A stretch of DNA of 64,000 nucleotides from Deinococcales bacterium. GTDB taxonomy: Bacteria; Deinococcota; Deinococci; Deinococcales; JAAFIG01. Within the stretch, counting starts at the first letter, position 1; each line of letters begins with the position of its first letter. Shown here in pieces: positions 8,773-16,851 of this stretch. The notes beneath the pieces are model-generated. The model ran no database searches and had not been told where the DNA came from. It was given only the letters and a program-made list of their open reading frames with translations. The stretch spans positions 1 through 64,000 of the forward strand of contig JAAFIG010000004.1 of the NCBI GenBank assembly GCA_013298595.1. The letters run 5' to 3'. The position numbers and the translations under genes are program-made.

Positions 8773-9234
8773 ATGTCTTTAAGACCTGAACTTGGCGAAA
8801 TGATGAGTGCTGTTTGCTTTAAAGCAGTGATTGTTGGTATCGAAGATACCCTTGGTGATGATGGTGCTGCTGTGGTTTTTATTCGCGCTGGCAAAGTGCG
8901 AGGGGCTTATGTGGCACAACAAACGGGGTTAGCTGATTCAAATCCTTCACTCGAGGAAATGGTCAAAACCTTAGATGGTGTCTTTGGTAAGAATGGAACG
9001 CGTTTATGCAGTATTGTTGCAGCTCGAACTGAAGGCGATAAAATTATTATTGATACCCAAGAAACTGTTTGTAGTGCAGGTGAACCAATGGGTTCGTCAC
9101 GCAAATGCACCTACACGCTTGGTGCCATTTGGGGAGCACTCGAACGCGTTATGGGTCGGATGTATTTTGGTGCTCATACCGATAGTGTGCTGCGTGGTGG
9201 CACTTGTGATCGTTTTGAGTTTACACCTGTATAA
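8773..9234 (+). CDS. V4R-like small-molecule-binding protein of the GTPase operon
   Basis: The last gene of the operon encodes 153 residues. I assign it weakly to the V4R/hydrocarbon-binding superfamily: a central strand region with VVFIRAGKVRG, then a C-terminal part in which Cys residues and CTYTLGAIWGALERVMG resemble the V4R core, ending in GGTCDRFEF. Three or four Cys residues are spaced so that a metal or ligand site is possible. The ATG at 8773 has AAAGGAG 8 nt upstream; longer open frames upstream overlap the roadblock gene and lack a site. The gene has strong context with the GTPase and roadblock genes but no known role there. Confidence 0.7.
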   Translation: MSLRPELGEMMSAVCFKAVIVGIEDTLGDDGAAVVFIRAGKVRGAYVAQQTGLADSNPSLEEMVKTLDGVFGKNGTRLCSIVAARTEGDKIIIDTQETVCSAGEPMGSSRKCTYTLGAIWGALERVMGRMYFGAHTDSVLRGGTCDRFEFTPV

Positions 9235-9240
9235 ATTTTT

Positions 9241-9702
9241 TTAAAAACGCTTAACCATCGCGTTTTTATGGTATTCCTTATAGACTTTTGGTGGTAATTC
9301 CTCGAGTGAGATTTCGTTGTACCCACAACGCATAAAAAAGTTTGGCTCGAGTGTCCAAGCAAATAATCGTAAAATACCAAGGTCTCGAGCTTCTGGTTCA
9401 ACGCCATAAACCAGTTGTTTGCCTAAGCCTTTGCCTTGAAAATTGGGGTGGATAGCCAATGAGCGAATTTCGGCAAGATCACTCCATAGAATATGTAAAC
9501 CCACAACACCTGCAATGCCATTATCCATTGTCTCGAGTAAATAGAAATCACGAATCTGGGTAAATAAGACTTCTCGGGATTTTGGTAGCATTGCCCCACG
9601 CCGTGCCCAAAAAGCAATCAGTTGTAACATTGCTTCTACGTCTCGCATCGAGGCTTTTCGTAAATGCAAATTCGAGCTTGGGTCTAAGTCGGGAAGAGAC
9701 AT
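9241..9702 (-). CDS. GNAT N-acetyltransferase, ArgA/NAGS-like
   Basis: This acetyl-CoA-dependent enzyme of about 154 residues resembles the catalytic domain of N-acetylglutamate synthases. Visible features are the N-terminal LRKAS..D, the MLPKSRE segment, LAEIRSLAIHP followed by the acetyl-CoA loop QGKGLGKQL, and the late FFMRCGY and LPPKVYKEY. NAGS enzymes use the same LP.KV motif before a Cys-rich end, which is lacking here. No arginine genes are adjacent, so the substrate is open. Starts at 9702, 9723 and 9771 compete; none has a clear ribosome site. The gene converges with the V4R-like gene. Confidence 0.8.
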   Translation of the reverse strand: MSLPDLDPSSNLHLRKASMRDVEAMLQLIAFWARRGAMLPKSREVLFTQIRDFYLLETMDNGIAGVVGLHILWSDLAEIRSLAIHPNFQGKGLGKQLVYGVEPEARDLGILRLFAWTLEPNFFMRCGYNEISLEELPPKVYKEYHKNAMVKRF

Positions 9703-9835
9703 AGGCTTATTTTGACATGCCATTTGCTTATCATGACGAGCACGGACACCTCGCAATGACAAAACAATCACACATCAAACACCAAACAATTGATAGACTC
9801 TACTTCAAGATGATTGCATGGACTCGAGGGGTGAT

Positions 9836-10426
9836 ATGAAACTACGCGGTACAGCAGGCGGTTTGAATTTATTAATCGAACCTCTGGACACACCTGATGG
9901 TGTGACAGCCATGCTCGAATCTCGAGCTGCATTATTAACCGAAAATGTCGAAATTGAATTAGGTGGCGTGATTTCAGGCATTGTTTTAGAAACCACACTG
10001 ACACATATTGCTCGGGCAGGTGGTAAAGTCTCGAGTGTGCGACCTCCTCGAGAAGCAAATACGGATTTAACCTCGAGTACAACTGAGGTCGTGCCACGCA
10101 CCATGCGGGCAGGTATGCGGATTGAAAAACCAGGTAATGTGATTGTGCTGGGCGATGTGAATCCTGGCGCTGAGTTAATTGCAGGTGGTGACATTATTGT
10201 TTCTGGAACACTACGTGGTATTGCCCATGCAGGCGTGTCTGGGCGCGAATCAGCCATTATTTACGCTCAACATATTGCTGCTCCACAAGTGCGAATTGCT
10301 CATGCAATGGCTCGAGCACCAGAAGGCAGTGGTTTGGAGAGTTTACGAGTGGCTGCTCCTTCAGATGTGGCTGAGATTGCACGCTTAGAAGCGGGTCAGA
10401 TTGTGATTGAGCCGTATAAACCATGA
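9836..10426 (+). CDS. minC: MinC-like septum-site inhibitor (C-terminal domain conserved)
   Basis: MinC blocks FtsZ assembly away from mid-cell. The 196-residue protein has a less conserved N-terminal domain starting KLRGTAGGL and a C-terminal beta-helical domain (about 95-195) with AGMRIEKPGNVIVLGDVNPG, GGDIIVSGTLRG and APQVRIA, the MinD-binding face. The ATG at 9836 has GAGGGG 4-9 nt upstream; ATG 9818 adds six residues without a site. Neither minD nor minE is next to it, which is unusual since minCD commonly pair. Confidence 0.9.
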   Translation: MKLRGTAGGLNLLIEPLDTPDGVTAMLESRAALLTENVEIELGGVISGIVLETTLTHIARAGGKVSSVRPPREANTDLTSSTTEVVPRTMRAGMRIEKPGNVIVLGDVNPGAELIAGGDIIVSGTLRGIAHAGVSGRESAIIYAQHIAAPQVRIAHAMARAPEGSGLESLRVAAPSDVAEIARLEAGQIVIEPYKP

Positions 10427-10664
10427 TTTTGCCAAGAAAACTCGAGTTTTGATTTTCGATTTGTATCTGCATCCATGAATTTTCTCATGAATTTTTAGTG
10501 AGTATTTTTATAGCTTTTAGCAAGTATTTTGCATGCCATTCAAACAAATATGAGAGTGTTTTTATCACGTTTATCATTGAAAATCAGGGTTTCCTCTAAC
10601 AACTCAATCGTTTGAGTACTCCACCTACCAATTCTCCAGCTTAGGCTGGTTTCCCGAGGTTAAA

Positions 10665-12725
10665 ATGAAAACATTGCGTGCCACCATATTTGGCTTGCTA
10701 CTCGCTGGGAGTCTGGCACTTGCTGACTCCTTCGTTACTGTGCAACAAGGTGACACCCTTGGCGGCATTGCTGCCCGTTATGGTGTTAGTGTTGCTGCTT
10801 TACAAAAACTCAATGGGTTAAGCAACCAGAATATTCGTGTTGGACAAAGCTTAAAACTGCCAAGTACAGCTGGAATTACAGTCCAAGCAGGCGATTCCTT
10901 AGCTGGTATTGCCGCTCGTCACGGAGTCAGTGTCGAAGCGCTACGGACCGCAAACGGCATCAGTGGAGACCGAATCCGCGTTGGACAAAGCCTAAAATTA
11001 CCAAATGGCAATACACCTCGAGCCAGTGCATCACAAGCCAACAAACCTACCAACACATCAACTCGAGCCAGTACCCGCACCATTACAATTGAACCAGGTG
11101 ATAGTTTGGCAAAAATTGCTCAGCGCAATGGGGTAACTGTTGAAGCTTTACGAGCCGCCAATAATTTAACCGATGATCGAATTCGGGCTGGACAAACGTT
11201 GCAATTGCCAAGCAACAAACCCAACAACACCAAAACCACAAGCACCCAAGCTGCCAAACCAAACTCGAGCAAACCAACAGCCAATGCTGCTAAACCAAGC
11301 AACACACCACAAACCGTTGAAGTGCAAAAAGGTGACACTTTACAAAAGATTGCTCAGCGCAACGGTGTAAGCATTGCAGATTTACGGGCTGCAAATAAAC
11401 TCACCTCGGATACCATTCGAGTTGGTGAGACACTACGTTTACGACCAGTGGTTGTGGCACAAAAACCAAACTCGAGTAAACCAACTGCTAGTGCTACTAA
11501 ACCAAAACCAAATGCGGCTAAGCCAACAGCAAGTAAACCAAAACCAAGTACAGCCAATACAGCAAAACCAAAACCCACAGCTAAACCAACAACTGCCAGT
11601 ACTAAGCCAACAGCGAAACCCTCGAATGCAACCAAACCAACTGCTTCCAGCAAACCAAGTACAAATACCAGTAAACCTACAACCTCGAGCAAACCAGCAC
11701 CAAACACCTCAGCCTCGAGCAAACCAAATCCCGCTTCAAACCAACGGGTCATTGCACCACCGCCCAATTTACCCACTGCAACAGGTGCAGTGGTAACAGT
11801 GAAACCTGTTGCTAAACCAACAGTGAAGCCAACAACAGCTCGAGTACCGTCAAAACCAACAACCCCAACCGCAAGTGCTAAACCAAAACCTGATCCAGTT
11901 ACCTCGGTTAAACCAACCCCAACTGTTTCAACACCTCAAACTGCACCAACAACAGCTAAACCTCAACCCTCAACAACTGCTGCGCCCACAACTGCAAAAC
12001 CAACAACGCCACGGAGTACCTCAACTCCAACAACAGCAGCTGTGAAACCAACAACAGCAACTGCTATTCCAAACACGATCACACCAACAATCCCACCAAT
12101 TAACGAACCACTTGAAGCGCCCGTAAGCAGCGAACCTGCCCTCATAGACCCTGCGCTTGAGTCGCCATTTTTTGACGCGACCGCCCCAGATGCTAAACCA
12201 ACCACACCAAGTGATTTACTACCTGAAGGCACGGTTCTTGAGATTCCCGAAGAACAACCCACAGATCCAATCACATTTATTCCTGATTCAACCCCACCTG
12301 TTTACAGCCGTAGTGAACGCGTACTTTGGCCCATCTCAGGTATCATGACCAGTCGTTTTGGATGGCGACGTTTAGGTCGGACTCGTTTTCATACAGGCAT
12401 TGATTTAGCTGCTCCACGCGGCACTCGAGTTTATGCTGCTTTATCTGGACGCGTTGAATTTGCAGGTTGGAATCGTCAGGGTTATGGGTATTTAGTGATT
12501 ATTCGTGGTTGGGATAACCGCCAGTATTACTATGGGCATAACTCGAGGTTACTGGTACGACGTGGTCAATGGGTTCGCCAAGGACAAAACATTTCTCGGG
12601 TTGGGAGCACTGGTTTTAGTACTGGTCCGCATTTGCATTTCGAGATTCGTGTGGCAAAACGCGCCCGTAATCCGCTGGCATACTTACCAAGTAGCCGTTT
12701 AGCCTTGGCTTCTTCGCGGCGTTAG
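10665..12725 (+). CDS. secreted LysM and M23 endopeptidase, peptidoglycan hydrolase
   Basis: A 686-residue exported murein hydrolase, or divisome activator of the EnvC/NlpD kind. Residues 1-20 are a signal peptide. Four LysM repeats follow (about 24-67, 72-112, 139-180, 218-259), each with GD(T/S)L..IA and (I/V)R.G..L.L. A Lys/Pro/Thr/Ala-rich linker of about 290 residues (265-555) probably spans the periplasm or wall. The C-terminal M23 domain (about 575-675) has the zinc ligands in HTGID and HLHFE. The linker is built of degenerate KPT and KPS repeats, which also create long antisense open frames. Its TAG stop overlaps the TAA of the convergent anmK gene. Confidence 0.93.
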   Translation: MKTLRATIFGLLLAGSLALADSFVTVQQGDTLGGIAARYGVSVAALQKLNGLSNQNIRVGQSLKLPSTAGITVQAGDSLAGIAARHGVSVEALRTANGISGDRIRVGQSLKLPNGNTPRASASQANKPTNTSTRASTRTITIEPGDSLAKIAQRNGVTVEALRAANNLTDDRIRAGQTLQLPSNKPNNTKTTSTQAAKPNSSKPTANAAKPSNTPQTVEVQKGDTLQKIAQRNGVSIADLRAANKLTSDTIRVGETLRLRPVVVAQKPNSSKPTASATKPKPNAAKPTASKPKPSTANTAKPKPTAKPTTASTKPTAKPSNATKPTASSKPSTNTSKPTTSSKPAPNTSASSKPNPASNQRVIAPPPNLPTATGAVVTVKPVAKPTVKPTTARVPSKPTTPTASAKPKPDPVTSVKPTPTVSTPQTAPTTAKPQPSTTAAPTTAKPTTPRSTSTPTTAAVKPTTATAIPNTITPTIPPINEPLEAPVSSEPALIDPALESPFFDATAPDAKPTTPSDLLPEGTVLEIPEEQPTDPITFIPDSTPPVYSRSERVLWPISGIMTSRFGWRRLGRTRFHTGIDLAAPRGTRVYAALSGRVEFAGWNRQGYGYLVIIRGWDNRQYYYGHNSRLLVRRGQWVRQGQNISRVGSTGFSTGPHLHFEIRVAKRARNPLAYLPSSRLALASSRR

Positions 12726-13894
12726 ACTCGAGTTAAACGCCCTGCAATAACAGCTTTGCTGGCACCTGTGGTGTGTGGCAATGTGTTCTGCCATCCTTGG
12801 AAAGCATAATAACCAAGCACTGCAAAAGCAGCAGCTTCTCGAGTAGCGCTGGTAAAACCATAAGCTGCAAATTTGGAATCCTCGAGCGCAAGTACTGGTA
12901 TACCTAAGCTATCTCGTAGTTGCTGCATCAGCACTGGGTTACTTGTGCCACCACCTGCAATGAGCATTTCGTCTAAGCCAAGCGGTAGCACAAAACGCTG
13001 GTATTGATCGGCAATAGTAAAAGCTGTTAAGGCTGTAACACTAGCAACAATGTCTTTAGGCTCGAGTTCAAAGACACCAGGTAAACGTTCTAAAGTCCAA
13101 TATTCGCGCCCTGTACTTTTCGGCGGGGCTAATTCAAGGTATGGGTCGTGTTGCCAAACTTTGAGTAACTGTGGCTCGATGCTACCTGATGCCGCGATTC
13201 TGCCACCATCATCAAAGCGCTTACCTAGGCGCTGCATGGCTTCATCCATTAAGCAGTTAGCAGGTCCTGTATCAAAGGCAAGCACCCCTGCCGCATCGGT
13301 GCCAGGCAAATAGGTTAGATTTGAAATACCGCCTAGATTATGCACTGCTCGGCGAATATTGTTTTCAGCAAACAACACCCAATCCGCAAATGGAACAAGC
13401 GGTGCACCCTGACCACCTGCAACCAAATCAGCAGACCGAAAATCTGAAACAACGGGTTTACCCGTATGCAATGCCAACGCCGCAGGGTCACCAATTTGCA
13501 AGGTACTGCGTACTTGCCAACCTCGAGCTTCGTCCAAACGCGGAATGTGATAGACCGTCTGCCCATGACTGGCTATTAAATCGGCATCCACAGCCAAAGA
13601 CTGAACTGCCACTGCGTAAAATTCGCCAAGGGCAAACGATAATTGCCCGATACTCGAGACGGTTAATTCATCACGCATCGCTGCTAAGACCCATTGCCTG
13701 AGTTCATCTGGGTATGGCACATAAACATGTTCAACAACTTTGCCTCGAGGTACAACTTCTGACAAACTTGGTGCAGTTACACTCGAGCCTAAAGCAGGAA
13801 AGTCTGGGCTTAGCTCGAGTAAAACAGCATCTACACCATCGGCGCTGGTGCCACTCATTAAGCCAAGGATACGTGGGGGTTTTTGGGAATTCAC
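12722..13894 (-). CDS. anmK: anhydro-N-acetylmuramic acid kinase
   Basis: AnmK hydrolyses the 1,6-anhydro ring of cell-wall-derived anhydro-MurNAc and phosphorylates it, feeding muropeptide recycling. The 390-residue protein has GLMSGTSADGVDAV at the N-terminus, ASHGQTVYH, GGQGAPLVPFAD, NLGGISNLT, FDTGPANCLMD and the late IAGGGTSNP, covering both ATPase-fold lobes. The start is GTG at 13894; a TAAAAT box (reverse of 13904-13909) lies 9 nt upstream. Only 34 bp separates it from the divergent vanW-like gene, so the two promoters must overlap. It is next to the M23 hydrolase whose products it could recycle. Confidence 0.93.
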   Translation of the reverse strand: MNSQKPPRILGLMSGTSADGVDAVLLELSPDFPALGSSVTAPSLSEVVPRGKVVEHVYVPYPDELRQWVLAAMRDELTVSSIGQLSFALGEFYAVAVQSLAVDADLIASHGQTVYHIPRLDEARGWQVRSTLQIGDPAALALHTGKPVVSDFRSADLVAGGQGAPLVPFADWVLFAENNIRRAVHNLGGISNLTYLPGTDAAGVLAFDTGPANCLMDEAMQRLGKRFDDGGRIAASGSIEPQLLKVWQHDPYLELAPPKSTGREYWTLERLPGVFELEPKDIVASVTALTAFTIADQYQRFVLPLGLDEMLIAGGGTSNPVLMQQLRDSLGIPVLALEDSKFAAYGFTSATREAAAFAVLGYYAFQGWQNTLPHTTGASKAVIAGRLTRV

Positions 13895-13903
13895 AGTTCT
13901 GCC

Positions 13904-13920
13904 ATTTTATCGGGTAAACT
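13904..13920. promoter_or_regulatory. overlapping divergent -10 boxes for anmK and the vanW-like gene
   Basis: TAAAAT on the minus strand (13904-13909) faces anmK and TAAACT on the plus strand (13915-13920) faces the vanW-like gene. Only five bases separate them. No good -35 box is visible for either, and each would fall inside the opposite gene. The spacing to the starts (9 and 8 nt) leaves almost no leader. Confidence 0.4.
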
Positions 13921-13928
13921 GTTCAGTT

Positions 13929-15566
13929 ATGAAAGCCTTGATTGCCATGTTCTTGGTAGCGATTTTAGCGGTTGCCGCTGCTCAGCAAACCACACCTGTT
14001 GACCCAACAGTGCCTGCACCAACTGTTCCAACAACCCCACCAAACCCTACTGATCCGCCACCAGTCAACCCTACTGACCCTGTAAATCCAAGTGACCCTG
14101 TACCACCAGCCGATCCAGTTCCAACACCAGTACCGCCAACTGACCCAGTTCCAACGCCTGTGCAACCAACGCCACCAGCTCCAAAACCAGTCACACCGCC
14201 AGCCCCAAAACCAGTCACACCAGCCCCTAAACCAGTTGCACCGCCCCCAAGACCAACTGACCCAGTTCCAACTCCCAAACCAGTTGCGCCACCTGCTCAA
14301 AAACCAGTCGTTGGACAACCACTCGAATTAAAACTCGAGACCACAGAACCCGAAATCCGTAATGGTGCCATCCGTGACGTTTTGATTGTGCGAACCTTCA
14401 AAATGCCAAGTAAAAGCGTCACCCTGAGCCGTAAAAACGGTAAACCCTCCGTCGGACTCGAGAATGCAATGCAAGCTGCATGGCGTTCATTGCGTCGCAA
14501 TTCAGAAAATGCAACTTGGATTTACGAAAAAAGCAGTAAATCATGGGTTGCTGTACAACAAAGTGCTTGGCGTATCAACGAACAACAAAGCCGTGCTTTT
14601 GTACTCGAGGCAATAAAGTACAATAAAACCTCAGCCCGAATTGTAGTGCAACGCAGCGCCCCAAGCCGCAATGTGCAAGATTGGTATAACAAGGGCATTC
14701 GTTATCATTTTGGTGGTGGCGAAAGTTTCTTCCGTGGTAGTTCCGATTTCCGAGTCACCAATATTATCGCTGGAGCACGCCAAATAGATAATACGTACAT
14801 CGCTGCTGGTGCAACTTTTGATTTCAACCGCGATGTCAAAATTTCCAAAGAACTTGGCTTTGTGGATGGTTACATTATCAAAGGTGGCATTCTCGAGAAA
14901 GACATTGGTGGCGGTATTTGCCAAGTCTCAACAACTGTCTGGCGAGCTGCTTATAACGCAGGCTTACCAATTACACAACGCAATTATCATTCGTACCGAG
15001 TTGTTTATTACGACCCACCAGGGTTTGAAGCAACAGTTTTCTCACCCTATAAAAACATGAAATTCCGCAATGACACAGAGGCACCCTTGTTTATTCAAGT
15101 GACTTGGTATTTGCGTTCACAAAAACTCGAGATGCAATTCTTTGGAGCAAAACCAGACCGCAGAGTAAGCATTTCTCGAGGCTACATCAGCAATGTCAGA
15201 CCACCACCTGCAACACGGTTCATTGCTGATCCAACCATTCGCTTAGGTCGGGCAAAACGTTTATCTGGCGCTGAGCGAGGCATGAATGTCAGTATTTACC
15301 GCACAGTGCGTTACAACTCTGGACGCGTTGCCAAAGACACCACCTTTAGTTCTTATGTGCCTTGGGGTGAACTCTGGGCAGTCAATCCAAACGACTCGAG
15401 AATTCGTGCTAATGTCCGCGTACCAAATGCTTCTGTATTACCAAGCACCACCATCGCTACCTCGAGTCCGGTGCTAAACCCAGCCTTAATTGTCACCTCG
15501 AGCTTACCTGCATTTGTACCACCCGTGACTCGGACAACTGCTGCAAAACCAAACGAACAGCGTTAA
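13929..15566 (+). CDS. secreted VanW-family protein with proline-rich linker
   Basis: A 545-residue exported protein. The ATG at 13929 opens a clean signal peptide (about 1-18, ending AVAAAQ); the longer frame from 13740 overlaps anmK and is not credible. Residues 20-130 are a Pro/Thr/Val linker of TDPVP and APKPV repeats. Residues 270-470 carry the VanW domain, with GATFDFN, GGGICQVSTTVWRAAYNAGL and RNYHSYRV. VanW proteins occur near vancomycin-resistance and wall genes but their activity is not established. The neighbours (M23, AnmK) support a wall role. TAAACT at 13915-13920 lies 8 nt before the ATG. Confidence 0.88.
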   Translation: MKALIAMFLVAILAVAAAQQTTPVDPTVPAPTVPTTPPNPTDPPPVNPTDPVNPSDPVPPADPVPTPVPPTDPVPTPVQPTPPAPKPVTPPAPKPVTPAPKPVAPPPRPTDPVPTPKPVAPPAQKPVVGQPLELKLETTEPEIRNGAIRDVLIVRTFKMPSKSVTLSRKNGKPSVGLENAMQAAWRSLRRNSENATWIYEKSSKSWVAVQQSAWRINEQQSRAFVLEAIKYNKTSARIVVQRSAPSRNVQDWYNKGIRYHFGGGESFFRGSSDFRVTNIIAGARQIDNTYIAAGATFDFNRDVKISKELGFVDGYIIKGGILEKDIGGGICQVSTTVWRAAYNAGLPITQRNYHSYRVVYYDPPGFEATVFSPYKNMKFRNDTEAPLFIQVTWYLRSQKLEMQFFGAKPDRRVSISRGYISNVRPPPATRFIADPTIRLGRAKRLSGAERGMNVSIYRTVRYNSGRVAKDTTFSSYVPWGELWAVNPNDSRIRANVRVPNASVLPSTTIATSSPVLNPALIVTSSLPAFVPPVTRTTAAKPNEQR

Positions 15567-15593
15567 AAACTGCAAACTGTTACTGCTAGAAGC

Positions 15594-15625
15594 AACAAGT
15601 GTTCACAAATCGTTGAACACTTGTT
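15594..15625. promoter_or_regulatory. perfect 12-bp inverted repeat upstream of the BMP gene
   Basis: AACAAGTGTTCA (15594-15605) pairs with TGAACACTTGTT (15614-15625) across an 8-nt loop. It starts 28 nt after the vanW-like stop and ends 32 nt before the next ATG. No T run follows, so it is a poor intrinsic terminator; an operator for the transporter gene is the alternative reading. Confidence 0.45.
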
Positions 15626-15657
15626 AAACTTGTAGTGTTAGGTTCCAAGGAGGATGT

Positions 15658-16800
15658 ATGAAAAAATTAGCAGGTATGGCAGTTTTAGCACTTCTCGGTA
15701 CTGGTTTAGTTACCAGCAGCGCTCAGATGAGTAAAATCAAAGCCGCTTATATTTATGTTGGACCAGTTGGTGATTACGGTTGGAGCAAAGCCCACGACGA
15801 AGCACGTTTAGATGCCGAAAAAGCCATTCCAGGTTTAACTACCACTTTTGTTGAAAGTGTTCCAGAAGGTCAAGCCATTGGTACGATTGACCAAGTGATT
15901 AAAGATGGTGCCAATGTGGTTTTCACCACCAGCTTTGGTTTTATGGATCAGACATTGGAAGCCGCTAAAAAATACCCAAATGTGCTCTTTGCCCATGCCA
16001 GCGGCTTTAAGCGCAGCGCTAACATGGCAACCTATATGGCAGATTTTTATCAAATATATTACCTGAACGGTTTAATGGCAGGCGCTTTAAGCAAATCCAA
16101 TAAAATCGGTTATGTTGGAGCCTTTCCAATTTCTGAAGTCAAACGCCACATCAATGCTTTTGCTATGGGCGCAAGGGCTGTCAATCCAAAAGCCACTGTC
16201 AATGTTCGCTGGCTCAACGCTTGGTTTAACCCAGCCGCCGCTAAAGAAGCCACCGAAGCTCTGATTTCCGAAGGCAACGATGTCTTTGCTTTCACCGAAG
16301 ATACCCCAACCGTAGTACAAACCGCCGATAAAAAAGGGGCTTTATCCTTTAGTCATTACAACCCAATGCAACGCTTTGCTCCAAAAACTGTGATTTCAGG
16401 GCAATTGGTTGATTGGAGTATCATTTACATTGACTTCCTGAAAAAAGTTGCCAGTGGTGCCTACAATAAAACAAACCTCGAGAATGTTGATTACTGGTCT
16501 TTGTTGAACACTAAAGCCGTGAGTTTAGGCGGCGAAGTTGGACAAACCATCAACCCAGTCTTTGTTACAGCCTTAAAAGCTAAAATGGTTGGTAAACTCA
16601 GTGTTTACGATTTAATCAATACCCGTTTAAAACAAATGAGTGCTGCTAAACCAAGCTTTGATCCATTTACAGGTCCTATCAAAGATCGTAAAGGCAGAAT
16701 TGTCGTACCAGCAGGCAAAACCCTCAGCATTGCTGAATTAAACGGTCTTGAATGGGCAGCACAAGGTGTTGTTGGACAATGGGAAAAAGAACCAAAATAA
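15658..16800 (+). CDS. BMP-family ABC transporter substrate-binding protein
   Basis: An exported binding protein of 380 residues in the BmpA/Med/PnrA group, whose known members bind nucleosides. The signal peptide (1-22) ends in SSAQ and has no lipobox Cys. AAYIYVGPVGDYGWSKAHDE is the family N-terminus with the ligand-contacting Trp and Asp, followed by FTTSFGFMD, FAHASG, GALSKSNKIGYVG and the hinge region with WLNAWFNPA. AAGGAGG lies 6 nt upstream of ATG. The permease and ATPase genes are not adjacent. Only one CTCGAG site occurs in 1.1 kb, well below the local density, a likely mark of high expression. The terminator at 16811-16845 follows. Confidence 0.92.
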   Translation: MKKLAGMAVLALLGTGLVTSSAQMSKIKAAYIYVGPVGDYGWSKAHDEARLDAEKAIPGLTTTFVESVPEGQAIGTIDQVIKDGANVVFTTSFGFMDQTLEAAKKYPNVLFAHASGFKRSANMATYMADFYQIYYLNGLMAGALSKSNKIGYVGAFPISEVKRHINAFAMGARAVNPKATVNVRWLNAWFNPAAAKEATEALISEGNDVFAFTEDTPTVVQTADKKGALSFSHYNPMQRFAPKTVISGQLVDWSIIYIDFLKKVASGAYNKTNLENVDYWSLLNTKAVSLGGEVGQTINPVFVTALKAKMVGKLSVYDLINTRLKQMSAAKPSFDPFTGPIKDRKGRIVVPAGKTLSIAELNGLEWAAQGVVGQWEKEPK

Positions 16801-16810
16801 TGTTGTAATA

Positions 16811-16845
16811 AAAGCGCCTCGAGTTTGCTCGAGGCGCTTTTTATT
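16811..16845. terminator. bidirectional terminator built on two CTCGAG sites
   Basis: A perfect 13-bp stem (16811-16823 with 16828-16840) and a 4-nt loop TTTG. Each arm contains one CTCGAG. T-rich tracts flank both sides, so it can end the BMP gene and the convergent DUF4388 gene. Confidence 0.93.
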
Positions 16846-16851
16846 GTCATA

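Noticed and set aside
10437-10450. AAAACTCGAGTTTT as a terminator after minC
   Set aside because: A palindrome without a loop and without a T run; it is probably one more CTCGAG copy.
11354-11776. Long Gly/Leu/Val-rich antisense frame inside the LysM/M23 gene
   Set aside because: It mirrors the Lys-Pro-Thr repeats of the real linker and lacks a ribosome site or protein-like composition.
11050-12130. KPT/KPS tandem repeats as a DNA repeat array
   Set aside because: The units are variable in length and sequence and are explained by a low-complexity protein linker.
13965-14318. Trp-rich antisense frame and a Gly/Val-rich frame opposite the VanW linker
   Set aside because: Both arise from the Pro-rich coding repeats and show no family similarity.
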